DNA of 64,000 nucleotides from Roseovarius litoreus (GTDB taxonomy: Bacteria; Pseudomonadota; Alphaproteobacteria; Rhodobacterales; Rhodobacteraceae), in assembly GCF_900142765.1 (NCBI RefSeq), contig NZ_FRCB01000005.1, forward strand, positions 62,001 through 126,000. The letters run 5' to 3'. Shown in pieces: positions 1 to 9,534 of this stretch. Below the pieces are notes generated by a model that worked only from the letters and a program-made list of their open reading frames with translations, was not told the DNA's origin and searched no databases. A program made the translations under genes and the position numbers. The stretch's first letter is position 1, and each line of letters begins with the position of its first letter.

Positions 1-648
1 CCGCCATATCTGGCCTATATCAGCGGTATCGCATTGTCGGACCTGACCGACGAGCGGACGGCGCGCGCGCGTGCAGTCATGCCTGCGCTGTTCTTCGTCA
101 TGGGGCTGTCGACGGTGTTCCTGTTTCTGGGGTTCACAGCGTCGGCCATAGGGAGCCTGTTCCTGCAGTATCAGGGGTGGTTCAACACCTTTGCCGGGAT
201 CATCGTGATGATTTTCGGGGCGCATTTCGTCGGTGTGTTTCGGATTGGTTTTCTGGACCGCGAGGCGCGTATGGACGTGGGCGACCGAGGCGGGTCGTCC
301 TTTGGCGCCTATGTGCTTGGGCTGGCTTTTGCCTTTGGGTGGACGCCCTGTATCGGCCCGCAACTGGGGGCGATCCTGTCGCTGGCGGCCTCGGAGGCCA
401 ATGTGGCGCGCGGCACCCTGCTGCTGGCGGTCTACGCGGTGGGTCTGGGCGTGCCTTTCCTGCTGGTGGCGGCGTTCCTGCCGCGACTTGGCGGATTGAT
501 GGGCTGGATGAAGCGCCACATGGAGCGGATCGAGCGCGTGATGGGGCTTTTGTTGTGGACCATCGGCCTTTTGATGCTGACGGGAGGATTTTCGGACCTG
601 TCCTTCTGGCTGCTCGAAACCTTTCCGTCATTGGCCGTCCTTGGTTAG
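1..648 (+). CDS. ccdA: CcdA-like cytochrome c biogenesis / thiol-disulfide membrane protein (5' partial)
   Basis: The start lies before the window; the frame is open from base 1 to the stop, leaving 215 residues against roughly 240-250 for the family. CcdA is an inner-membrane protein that passes reducing power from cytoplasmic thioredoxin to periplasmic thiol proteins used in cytochrome c maturation. Hydrophobic segments alternate with short loops, and the retained half has the typical GWTPCIGPQLG stretch with one of the two membrane cysteines; the partner cysteine should be in the missing N-terminal half. The next gene begins 64 bases later on the same strand. A broader DsbD-type transporter role cannot be excluded. 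Confidence 0.85.
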   Translation, partial: PPYLAYISGIALSDLTDERTARARAVMPALFFVMGLSTVFLFLGFTASAIGSLFLQYQGWFNTFAGIIVMIFGAHFVGVFRIGFLDREARMDVGDRGGSSFGAYVLGLAFAFGWTPCIGPQLGAILSLAASEANVARGTLLLAVYAVGLGVPFLLVAAFLPRLGGLMGWMKRHMERIERVMGLLLWTIGLLMLTGGFSDLSFWLLETFPSLAVLG

Positions 649-711
649 GACTTACTCTTGCCAAACCTCTGGGCTATCGTATCACGCCACATGACGTGAG
701 GGTTCGACAGT

Positions 712-1911
712 TTGACCAGTGATCCGGTTCATCGCAGGCGCGTGTTTTATGTACCGGGCTATGATCCGGTCCATGCGCGGAAATATCGCGAGATGTACCG
801 CAAGGAGGGCGCTGAACAGGCGGCCATCAGCGGCTATGAGATCGCCTTGTCGCCGGGCAGGACAAAGGGCCGTTTCGGCTGGCATGTCGAGGCGCGGATC
901 GATGGCGCCGAGGTGCAGGCGGACGTTGAGGTTCTGGTCTGGTCCGATATCGTGCGCGGCAGCATGGCGCAGGGCGTTCTGGCGACCTATGGGCAATTGC
1001 TGCAGACCGCCTGGGTCTATATCGCATCGGGCGCGTTGTTTCCGCTGATAGGCGTGAGAAAAGGCCCATTTCTGGCCGTGCTCTATCCTGTCGGGTTCCT
1101 TTTGGTACAATTGGTGCTGGCGGTGCTGGCTGCGTTTGGGCTGGGTGCGGTGCTGGGGTTGATCCATCCCTGGCTCGCTTGGGGCGGGCTGATCGCGCTG
1201 CCGGTCGTGCTGGAATGGTTTCGGCGCAATGACAACCGCTTTCTGGTCTATTACCTGATGCATGATTACGCCTATTCAGCGCGGTATCGCGGGGCCAATC
1301 CACCTGAGCTTGAAGCGCGGATGGCCGAATTCGGCGATCTGATCGCGCAGGCCCTGTCGGAGGATGTGCAGGAGGTTCTGGTGGTCGGTCATTCTTCGGG
1401 GGTGCATCTGGCGGTGTCGATCCTGTCCGACCTCATCCGGGCGGGGAGGGTACCCGCAAATGGGCCGGCTCTGGCGTTTCTGTCGCTTGGGCAGGTGGTG
1501 CCGATGGTGTCTTTTCTGCCCAAGGCCAGCAGGCTTCGGGGCGATCTGCGCTATCTCAGTACCCGGGACGAGCTGACTTGGGTGGATGTGAGCGCACCGG
1601 GCGATGGTTGTGCCTTTGCGCTTTGTGATCCGGTCGCGGTCACCGGGGTCGCCCCCGAGGGCAAGCGCTGGCCGCTGGTGTTGTCGGCGGCGTTCCGGCA
1701 TACGCTCAGCCCGGAGCGGTGGAAGGTGCTGCGTCGGCAGTATTTTCGGCTGCATTTCCAGTATATGTGCGCCTTCGATTATCCGGGCGATTACGATTAC
1801 TTCCGCATCACCGCCGGGCCGCAGACACTGGCCGCGCGATACCGGGGGCGTGCCCCGTCCCCCAGCCGGATCGAACGGCCGGTTTCAAGATATACCGGGG
1901 TCTCGACATGA
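712..1911 (+). CDS. membrane-anchored alpha/beta hydrolase family protein
   Basis: A 399-residue protein. The N-terminus (RRRVFYVPGYDP) is a typical first strand of an alpha/beta hydrolase, and GHSSG near residue 226 is a nucleophile elbow with a candidate catalytic serine. Between them, about residues 85-165, lie hydrophobic stretches that look like two or three membrane segments, so the catalytic domain is probably split by a membrane insertion. Start: TTG at 712 is the first usable start after an in-frame stop at 697-699; a GTG at 742 is an alternative. The stop overlaps the P450 start in an ATGA, implying translational coupling. Substrate unknown; an esterase or lipase-like role is inference. 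Confidence 0.6.
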   Translation: MTSDPVHRRRVFYVPGYDPVHARKYREMYRKEGAEQAAISGYEIALSPGRTKGRFGWHVEARIDGAEVQADVEVLVWSDIVRGSMAQGVLATYGQLLQTAWVYIASGALFPLIGVRKGPFLAVLYPVGFLLVQLVLAVLAAFGLGAVLGLIHPWLAWGGLIALPVVLEWFRRNDNRFLVYYLMHDYAYSARYRGANPPELEARMAEFGDLIAQALSEDVQEVLVVGHSSGVHLAVSILSDLIRAGRVPANGPALAFLSLGQVVPMVSFLPKASRLRGDLRYLSTRDELTWVDVSAPGDGCAFALCDPVAVTGVAPEGKRWPLVLSAAFRHTLSPERWKVLRRQYFRLHFQYMCAFDYPGDYDYFRITAGPQTLAARYRGRAPSPSRIERPVSRYTGVST

Positions 1912-3287
1912 CCCTTCCGCCGAAGCCCCGGGCGCGTGAAGAGGGCAGAGTGTCCTTGTGGCGGTATACGCGGCTGTTTCGGCAGGATATCCTGTCGGCG
2001 CAGCCCGCTCGGCTCTATCGCGCGTGGATGGCAGAGTTTCGCACGCCGTTCTTTCGCTCGTACCTGTGCAACCAGCCCGATCTGGTCGATCTGGTCCTAA
2101 AGCAGCGACCCGATGATTTTCCGAAATCCGACCGGATCCGCGAGGGTTTGGCGCCTCTATTGGGCAATTCGGTCTTCGTCACCAATGGCGAGACTTGGAA
2201 GCGGCAGCGCCGGATCATCGATCCCTCTTTCGAAGGCGGACGGTTGCGCGACACGTTCCCCGCCATGCTGGCCGCCGGTCAGGGCGCGGTGGCACGCCTG
2301 CAGGGCAAGGCGGATGGAGAGCCGATCGAGATCGAGGCAGAGGCCAGCCATGCCGCCGCAGATGTGATCTTTCGCACGCTTTTTTCCATTCCGATCGAAG
2401 ATGAGGTCGCCAGCGCGGTGTTCCACAAGTTCCGAGAGCATCAGCGCGCCCAACCGGTGCTGAACCTTGGTGCTCTGGTGCCTCTGCCGCGTTGGTTCCC
2501 GAGGTTTCACCGCCGCGGCGCGCGGCGGACCGCCAAGGAGATCCGCGCGCTGATCACCCGACTGACCGCGCATCGCATGACCGAGATCAAGGCCGCGCGT
2601 GCGCCGGATGATCTGGCGACGAAGATCATGACAACCGCCGATCCGCTTACGGGCGAACGTTTCGACACCGAGGAGATGGTGGATCAGGTGGCGATTTTCT
2701 TTCTTGCCGGTCATGAGACCAGCGCTTCGGCTCTTGCATGGGCGCTGTATCTGCTGGCGCTTTATCCGGAATGGCAGGACCGGGTGGCCACCGAAGTGCT
2801 GGCTGAAATCGGGCAAGAGGCGCCGGACTTCTCGGATATCGCCCGGTTGCGGCAGACCCGCGATGTGTTCCGCGAAACGTTAAGGCTTTACCCGCCCGTG
2901 CCGATGATGGTGCGCGAGACGACTTGCCCCGAGCGACTGCGTGATCGCGATGTGCCGCCGCGCGCCCAGATCGTGTTGAGCCCATGGCATCAGCACCGGC
3001 ACGAAAGGCTTTGGGACAAGCCCGATGCTTTCGATCCCGAACGCTTTGACACGCCCGACGGGCGAGAGGCTTTGCGCTGTGCCTATATGCCATTTTCCGC
3101 CGGGCAAAGGGTGTGTCCGGGGGCCGGGTTCGCGATGATCGAGGGCGTGCTTTTGCTGGCGCTTCTGGTGCGCGCCTACCGGTTCGACATTGTGCCCGAT
3201 CGCCCGGCGATGCCCGTGGCGCATCTGACGGTGCGGGGGCGCGATGGGATCTGGCTGCGGGTCACGCCTCGCGGCCGTGCTGTTTGA
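1908..3287 (+). CDS. cytochrome P450
   Basis: A 459-residue heme-thiolate monooxygenase. Landmarks are in order: I-helix oxygen-binding stretch FFLAGHETSAS near residues 263-273, ExxR in FRETLRLYPP near 322, and the heme loop FSAGQRVCPGAG near 394-405 with the ligand cysteine. There is no signal peptide or membrane anchor, as usual for bacterial P450s, so ferredoxin and reductase partners are needed; none is encoded nearby. ATG at 1908 overlaps the hydrolase stop. The 3' end overlaps the convergent 71-residue gene by 26 bases. The P450 family and substrate cannot be assigned; the upstream hydrolase and the nearby Rieske oxygenase suggest an oxidative catabolic locus (inference). Confidence 0.93.
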   Translation: MTLPPKPRAREEGRVSLWRYTRLFRQDILSAQPARLYRAWMAEFRTPFFRSYLCNQPDLVDLVLKQRPDDFPKSDRIREGLAPLLGNSVFVTNGETWKRQRRIIDPSFEGGRLRDTFPAMLAAGQGAVARLQGKADGEPIEIEAEASHAAADVIFRTLFSIPIEDEVASAVFHKFREHQRAQPVLNLGALVPLPRWFPRFHRRGARRTAKEIRALITRLTAHRMTEIKAARAPDDLATKIMTTADPLTGERFDTEEMVDQVAIFFLAGHETSASALAWALYLLALYPEWQDRVATEVLAEIGQEAPDFSDIARLRQTRDVFRETLRLYPPVPMMVRETTCPERLRDRDVPPRAQIVLSPWHQHRHERLWDKPDAFDPERFDTPDGREALRCAYMPFSAGQRVCPGAGFAMIEGVLLLALLVRAYRFDIVPDRPAMPVAHLTVRGRDGIWLRVTPRGRAV

Positions 3288-3477
3288 GGCGGGCGTGAAG
3301 CGCGGCGGCAACCGGTGCGCCAGCTTCAAGCGCGAAGACATAGGCATGGGTCAGGAAGAAACAGGACGCATCCACATCGTTCACGCTGTCGGCGGCTTCC
3401 GCGTAGAGCTCGATCAGCGCAGCCCGGTCCTGCGCCGCGTGGGCGCAGAGCATTCGGGCGTGCAGATCCTTGGTCAT
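3262..3477 (-). CDS. 71-residue protein co-translated with the Rieske oxygenase
   Basis: A 71-residue cytoplasmic, helix-rich protein (begins MTKDLHARMLC, ends RLKQHGREA). Its ATG overlaps the stop of the upstream Rieske oxygenase gene (bases 3474-3477, ATGA on the minus strand), which argues for translational coupling and a linked role. No cofactor motif, signal peptide or membrane segment is visible; two cysteines (residues 11 and 39) are not in a metal-site arrangement. It could be a small accessory subunit of the oxygenase, but I do not recognise a family. It overlaps the 3' end of the P450 gene by 26 bases on the other strand. Confidence 0.7.
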   Translation of the reverse strand: MTKDLHARMLCAHAAQDRAALIELYAEAADSVNDVDASCFFLTHAYVFALEAGAPVAAALHARLKQHGREA

Positions 3478-4634
3478 TCGGCGGCCTTTGCCTTGGCGCG
3501 GTGGATTTCGACCTTGTCGGCAACCCAATGATGAAAACAATGGGTCGGGCTGTCCATCACGGGTGAGAAGCGGCCGCCGTCGAATTGCTCCGCATGGCGG
3601 CCCTTCTGCATGCCTTCGACCACGAAGATGTCTTCTTCGAATACGGTCTTCCAAAGCTGACTGTTGCGCATCCGCAGCCCTTCGTCGCTGTCGGGCACGG
3701 AGTAGTACAGATGCACATGCTCGACCGTGCGTTCGGGGCCTTTGGGTTCGAGGATGATGGCAAAGGCGTGATCGCGATGCGTGCCGAGAAGAACATTGGG
3801 ATAGACCGCGATATACTCGGCCCGTTCGTTCCAGCGACTTCCCACCTCTTCGAAATCGGGGAATGTGTCGCCATTCTCGTTGGACAATTGCCGGTAGACC
3901 AATGTGCCCTGACCGGAATATTCGCCCGGTTTTTCGATATTGTAGTGATCTTCGAGTCTGGAATAGCTGTTCAGCCCGGGATGGACCCAAGGCAGGTGAT
4001 AGCTTTCGCAGTAGTTTTCGACCGCGAGTTTCCAGTTGGTGTTCACGTCCAGTGTGAACCGGCTGTCATGGCCGCCATGATAGAGCGGCAGTTCGAATTC
4101 GCGCCAACGCTGCATCGCGTCGGACATCGCATCCTCGAAGGCGGGCGCATCGCCCGAGATGTTGATCCAGACGACATCGCGCCAGATATGGCTGCGCACT
4201 TCGATCAGGCCGAGTTCGTTGCGCTTGATCGCGTCATGGGTGTTCTGCCCCGGTCCGCCGACATGCGGGGTCGCCACAAGATCGCCCTTGGTTGAATAAC
4301 ACCAAGAATGATAGGGGCAGCGGATCGCGCCTTCGATCTTGCGGGGGGTCTCGACAAGGATCATGCCACGATGGCGGCAGATGTTCTGGAACACCCGTAC
4401 ATCGCCATCCTTGTCCCGGATCAGCAGAAGCGGCAACCCGACGAAATCCAGAGGCACGGCATCGCCCGGTTCCGGAACATCCGCCGCGACCGCGAGCCCG
4501 GCCCATTGCGAAAACAGCAGGGCCTGCTTTTCCTCGTCATAAATGGCGGGGTCGATGTAATGGGCATTGGGCAGCCCGTTCGCGCGGCTGACATCTGCGC
4601 GCACGTTGGAGAGGTCTGTTACGGTCTGCGGCAT
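3474..4634 (-). CDS. Rieske non-heme iron oxygenase, alpha subunit
   Basis: A 386-residue protein. The [2Fe-2S] Rieske site is Cys86-x-His88 and Cys106-xx-His109. The catalytic mononuclear iron site is in NYCESYHLPWVHPG (about residues 207-220), with His213 and His218 as ligands. The residue three before His213, which relays electrons between the two centres, is Glu210; most ring-hydroxylating dioxygenases have Asp there, whereas the carnitine/choline type has Glu. A quaternary-amine-like substrate is therefore worth testing (inference). A separate reductase is required and is not in the window. It is followed by an overlapping 71-residue gene and preceded by an HTH regulator on the same strand. 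Confidence 0.88.
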   Translation of the reverse strand: MPQTVTDLSNVRADVSRANGLPNAHYIDPAIYDEEKQALLFSQWAGLAVAADVPEPGDAVPLDFVGLPLLLIRDKDGDVRVFQNICRHRGMILVETPRKIEGAIRCPYHSWCYSTKGDLVATPHVGGPGQNTHDAIKRNELGLIEVRSHIWRDVVWINISGDAPAFEDAMSDAMQRWREFELPLYHGGHDSRFTLDVNTNWKLAVENYCESYHLPWVHPGLNSYSRLEDHYNIEKPGEYSGQGTLVYRQLSNENGDTFPDFEEVGSRWNERAEYIAVYPNVLLGTHRDHAFAIILEPKGPERTVEHVHLYYSVPDSDEGLRMRNSQLWKTVFEEDIFVVEGMQKGRHAEQFDGGRFSPVMDSPTHCFHHWVADKVEIHRAKAKAAE

Positions 4635-4729
4635 TGCGGGTCTCCGTTCTCTGATCCCTCTCGCTCAGAACAGGAAATCCCTATCCTGGACCGACAGTTC
4701 GCGACCAGAATTTGCCCAAGGCGACACGC

Positions 4730-5560
4730 TTACCTGAATTCCTCTTCGAGGCGCAGCAGGTTGATGTGATAAGCTGGAAGCTCGGATGCTTTGGCAAGTC
4801 CGGCCTGTCTCGCGGTTTCGAGGATTAGGGACCGATTGCTTCCGAGATGTTCGTAGATCATGCGCGTGGCACGACGTCCGGTCATCCTTTCGGGGACGGT
4901 GCGTGTGGCATAACCTTCCCACAGACCATGCTGGAAGGTGCGTTCCGGCGTCAGGAAGTTGAACGAGCTGGAATGCGAGCCGCGATGCGCAACGATCGCC
5001 ATCACGCCGTCCTGCTGGCGCATCACGACACCGCGAAACTCGCGTTCGCTCGGCCTCATCGAGATCCCCTGATGGCGCAGGGCGCTGCGTGGTTCGTACC
5101 CGCGCAGGAATGTGTAGCCTGCTTGTCGGCTGACATGGACCAGACCCACGGCAAAAAGGTCCTGATTCATGAAGCTTCGTCGGATGAAGCGGAAAAACCC
5201 CGAAGGAAAAACGGTCTGCGGCACGTCGGTCGGCGCCCGGCCGAAAAACTCCTGCACCATAGGGTGATCGAGCAGTCCCGTATCCCGTCGGTTCAGGCTT
5301 TCGACAGGCTCGAGCAGGACGCGCGCATCCACCCCGAAAAAGAGGCAGATCCGGTGCAGGACATCCGGTCTGGGAAAGCTTTCGCCGGACAGATACCGGT
5401 TGAATTGCGTTCGATTGATCCCAAGCTCCCGGCACAGGGCCGCGACAGACGCGTAAGGCGCGCTCAATAGTCGCAAGTTCCGACCGAAGATCCCGCGCAG
5501 CCTGGCGGGATCAAGCTCTGAATGATGGTGGCGCAACGTGACCCAACTCGTAAAAAACAT
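4730..5560 (-). CDS. HTH (XRE-like) transcriptional regulator
   Basis: A 276-residue protein if it starts at the ATG at 5558-5560 (MFFTSWVTLRHHH); an in-frame extension runs further upstream but lacks regulator-like sequence. A Cro/C1-type helix-turn-helix is visible near residues 20-75 (VAALCRELGINRTQFNRYLSG). The remaining ~190 residues are an unrecognised C-terminal domain that may sense a ligand or form dimers. It is 95 bases upstream of the Rieske oxygenase gene on the same strand and divergent from the 126-residue gene at 5774. A perfect 7-bp-arm inverted repeat lies in the divergent promoter region. Control of the Rieske genes is plausible from context only. Confidence 0.75.
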   Translation of the reverse strand: MFFTSWVTLRHHHSELDPARLRGIFGRNLRLLSAPYASVAALCRELGINRTQFNRYLSGESFPRPDVLHRICLFFGVDARVLLEPVESLNRRDTGLLDHPMVQEFFGRAPTDVPQTVFPSGFFRFIRRSFMNQDLFAVGLVHVSRQAGYTFLRGYEPRSALRHQGISMRPSEREFRGVVMRQQDGVMAIVAHRGSHSSSFNFLTPERTFQHGLWEGYATRTVPERMTGRRATRMIYEHLGSNRSLILETARQAGLAKASELPAYHINLLRLEEEFR

Positions 5561-5648
5561 GGTTCCGCACAAGGCTGTTGGCCTTTCATGCGGTCTTGAC
5601 GGGAAATTTGGTCGAATTTCTGCAGATTGCCAAGACACATGGCCAAGC

Positions 5649-5668
5649 CTGACGCCAAATAGCGTCAG
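5649..5668. promoter_or_regulatory. inverted repeat, candidate operator between divergent genes
   Basis: CTGACGC, six bases, GCGTCAG: perfect 7-bp arms about 89 bases upstream of the HTH regulator start and 106 bases upstream of the gene at 5774. There is no run of T after it, so it does not look like a terminator. Binding by the adjacent regulator is inference. Confidence 0.45.
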
Positions 5669-5773
5669 AACTGTTGCAAATTGATACAAGTTTGCGGCTT
5701 GCGTCCTGCCATTTTGCGTGTCCTGCTAAGGGTATTGTGACGCATCAGTAGAGCGGGTCGAAGAGGTTGTGAC

Positions 5774-6154
5774 ATGTACGGAGTGGTTTTGTGGAAAGAC
5801 ATCGAAGGTAGTCGCGCCGTGATCTGGTGTGAGGACCACGGTGATCTCGCGTTTCTTTCGGCCGAGGAGGGGATGCACTCGGGCGCCGATCTGGACGCGG
5901 GCGACCTGATCCATTTCGATGTCATCTGGGACGGCGCATTGCGACGGGCCAACAATGCCAAGCTTGTGGCGTCACACGCGTTTCCCACATTGCCCAAGGA
6001 CCTGGCCGCCTGTTCTGCCGCGTTGATGCAACCCGAAGATCAGGCAGGCGCCTGTGATGGCCCAAACGTGGTGTCTTTTCCCGCAACGAGACAGGTCGAG
6101 AAACCGCGCCTAAAGGTGACCCCGCCGGTCGAGGCCGGGCGCAAGGCGGTCTAG
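5774..6154 (+). CDS. 126-residue protein with a cold-shock-like N-terminal half
   Basis: The first ~65 residues follow the layout of a cold-shock (OB-fold) domain: MYGVVLWKD at the start (compare GVVKWF), a middle segment EDHGDLAFLSAEEG in the place of the RNP2/VFVH region, and a late ...LDAGDLIHFDVIW strand. The aromatic RNA-binding residues of true Csp proteins are largely missing, so nucleic-acid binding is doubtful. The C-terminal half is low in secondary-structure signal and basic at the end. It is convergent with ilvH and shares four bases with it (CTAG at the two stops). Function unknown. Confidence 0.7.
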   Translation: MYGVVLWKDIEGSRAVIWCEDHGDLAFLSAEEGMHSGADLDAGDLIHFDVIWDGALRRANNAKLVASHAFPTLPKDLAACSAALMQPEDQAGACDGPNVVSFPATRQVEKPRLKVTPPVEAGRKAV

Positions 6155-6723
6155 ACGTCGTTTACACTGCCGCGGCGCAGGGCCGCAACACCGGTGCGAG
6201 CGATCTCGACAAGGCCCAAGGGGCGCATCAGGTCAGCGAAGGCATCGATCTTGTCGGGCGTGCCTGTGATCTCGAACACGAAGCTGTTCAACGTGCTGTC
6301 CACAGCGTTAGCGCGGAATATGTCTGCAAGGCGCAGAGCCTCGACCCGCTTGTCGCCGGTTCCCTGAACCTTGAGCAGGGCCAGTTCCCGCTCGACGGCC
6401 TTGCCTTCCACCGTGAGATCATGGACTTCATGGACAGGCACGATGCGACCCAGTTGGGCCTTGATCTGTTCGATAACCTGCGGCGTCCCGGTAGTGACGA
6501 TGGTGATGCGGCTGGTATGACCGGTATGATCGACCTCGGCCACGGTCAGGCTGTCGATATTATAGCCGCGGCCCGAAAACAGCCCGATGACCCGCGCCAG
6601 CACGCCGGGTTCGTTGTCCACGATCACCGCCAACGTGTGCGATTCCACCTCATCCGAGAAGGTCGGGCGCAGGTTATAGGCCGAATGCTTGGACGAGCCT
6701 TTTTTGATTTGTAGAGGCGACAT
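6151..6723 (-). CDS. ilvH: acetolactate synthase small (regulatory) subunit
   Basis: A 190-residue regulatory subunit of acetohydroxyacid synthase, which confers valine feedback inhibition on the catalytic subunit at the first common step of branched-chain amino acid synthesis. An N-terminal ACT domain covers about residues 27-105 (HTLAVIVDNEPGVLARVIGLF at its start), followed by the ALS_ss_C-type domain ending ...MRPLGLVEIARTGVAALRRG. It lies 89 bases downstream of the catalytic subunit on the same strand and should be co-transcribed from the attenuated ilv promoter. Length is as expected for the family. Confidence 0.96.
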   Translation of the reverse strand: MSPLQIKKGSSKHSAYNLRPTFSDEVESHTLAVIVDNEPGVLARVIGLFSGRGYNIDSLTVAEVDHTGHTSRITIVTTGTPQVIEQIKAQLGRIVPVHEVHDLTVEGKAVERELALLKVQGTGDKRVEALRLADIFRANAVDSTLNSFVFEITGTPDKIDAFADLMRPLGLVEIARTGVAALRRGSVNDV

Positions 6724-6812
6724 GACGTTTCCTTGGTGATGACCGTGCCGCGCGGCACGTCTTGCAGTTCAGGCGGAGGGCGCGAGGGCAGGGCACGCGC
6801 GCCCTCATGCGG

Positions 6813-8570
<1,758 letters not shown>

Positions 8571-8612
8571 CGCTTTGCTCCGTTCATGACGTCAATTCAC
8601 TGTTCTACGCAT

Positions 8613-8638
8613 AAAAAAGCCCCCGGTATTCCGGGGGC
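8613..8638 (-). terminator. ilv attenuator (Rho-independent terminator)
   Basis: On the minus strand GCCCCCGG-AATA-CCGGGGGC, an 8-bp GC stem with a 4-base loop, followed immediately by six T (A at 8613-8618). It sits between the leader peptide and ilvI, so it must be conditional; its upstream arm shares bases with the antiterminator at 8636-8645. Confidence 0.9.
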
Positions 8639-8679
8639 GCATGGGGACCATTATGGCGTCCGTTACCGGCCCATGCGCC
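8636..8679 (-). promoter_or_regulatory. ilv antiterminator stem
   Basis: GGCGCATGGG (8679-8670) and CCCATGCGCC (8645-8636) are perfect 10-bp complements. The first arm overlaps the last codons of the leader peptide, and the second overlaps the first bases of the terminator stem, so the two hairpins exclude each other. A ribosome stalled on the Leu/Val/Ile codons at 8701-8687 leaves both arms free and would favour read-through; a ribosome reaching the stop codon at 8663 covers the first arm and favours termination. Confidence 0.8.
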
Positions 8680-8710
8680 TGTTGCCTACGATTACGACTA
8701 GCGGTGCCAT
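8663..8710 (-). CDS. ilv operon leader peptide, 15 residues
   Basis: The minus-strand ORF encodes MAPLVVIVGNRRMGR and a stop. Codons 4-8 are Leu-Val-Val-Ile-Val, five branched-chain residues in a row, exactly the amino acids made by the downstream enzyme. An AAGGGAG Shine-Dalgarno lies 9-10 bases upstream of the ATG. Together with the promoter at 8741-8769 and the alternative hairpins, this is a classical ribosome-mediated attenuation leader. The peptide itself is expected to have no function beyond being translated. Confidence 0.88.
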   Translation of the reverse strand: MAPLVVIVGNRRMGR

Positions 8711-8740
8711 TGACGGCGACTCCCTTACTACGTGCGCGGG

Positions 8741-8769
8741 ACATTAGGTTGCACTGAGGGGGGCGTCAA
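8741..8769 (-). promoter_or_regulatory. promoter of the ilv leader-ilvI-ilvH operon
   Basis: Minus strand TTGACG, 17-base spacer, TAATGT: a good sigma-70-type match. The predicted transcription start near 8734 puts the leader peptide ATG about 24 bases into the RNA, as expected for an attenuation leader. Confidence 0.7.
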
Positions 8770-8874
8770 CCACATTTCAAAGAAAAGATTTCGTGAAGCC
8801 GGGGGGATTCTTTCCATTTGTTGCGCCTCGAGGCGACTGGCCGCAATCAGACCGTGCCAATGACCGGCTTCCCG

Positions 8875-9534
8875 TCACAGCCGCGCCATCGTGCCGCCCT
8901 GCAGCACACCGTGCTCCAGCGCATAGCGCGTCAACCCAGCGGTCGAGCTGATGCCGAGCTTGCGCTTGATATTCTTGCGGTGGGTTTCGACGGTGCGCAC
9001 CGAGATATCCAGCGCTTGCGCCACGTCCTTGTTCGACTTGCCTTGCGCCAGCTGCAAAAGGATCGTCTGTTCGCGGTTGGTCAACTGCTCGCGACCGGGC
9101 CGCTGATAGGGTTCAAGCGAGCCTTTTGCGCCGGTGCAAAGATAACGCTGACCGGTCATCACCGCATCGATCGCGTGTTTGATCTCTTCGGTCGGCACAT
9201 CCTTGAGCACATAGCCCACCGCACCGTGACTGAGCGCCGACGCGATATATTCCGGACTGTCATGCATCGAGAGGATCAGGATACGCGTCTCGGGACGCCG
9301 CTCCAGGATGATTTCGGTCGTGGACAATCCGCCGATGCCGGGCATGTTGAGATCGAGCAGGATCACATCGGGTTGCAGCGCCTCGACCCGCTCTATGATC
9401 GCCTCGCCGCTCGAGAGCGAGGCGATCACCTCGATGTCATCATAACTTTCCAGGATGGTGCGCAGGCCTTGGGCAACCATCGGATGATCGTCGACGATGG
9501 CGATGCGGAAGGGGGCAGTCTTTGGGTCTGTCAT
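8875..9534 (-). CDS. response regulator, NarL/LuxR family
   Basis: A 219-residue two-component response regulator. The receiver domain covers residues ~8-125, with the phosphoacceptor aspartate in DVILLDLNMPGIGG (about residues 55-68). The C-terminal LuxR-type helix-turn-helix is LTNREQTILLQLAQGKSNKD onward (about residues 152-205). Its start overlaps the stop of the sensor kinase gene in an ATGA, so the two are translated together and almost certainly form a cognate pair. The divergent TRAP transporter operon beyond the kinase is the likely target, as often seen for solute-responsive systems (inference). Confidence 0.94.
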   Translation of the reverse strand: MTDPKTAPFRIAIVDDHPMVAQGLRTILESYDDIEVIASLSSGEAIIERVEALQPDVILLDLNMPGIGGLSTTEIILERRPETRILILSMHDSPEYIASALSHGAVGYVLKDVPTEEIKHAIDAVMTGQRYLCTGAKGSLEPYQRPGREQLTNREQTILLQLAQGKSNKDVAQALDISVRTVETHRKNIKRKLGISSTAGLTRYALEHGVLQGGTMARL

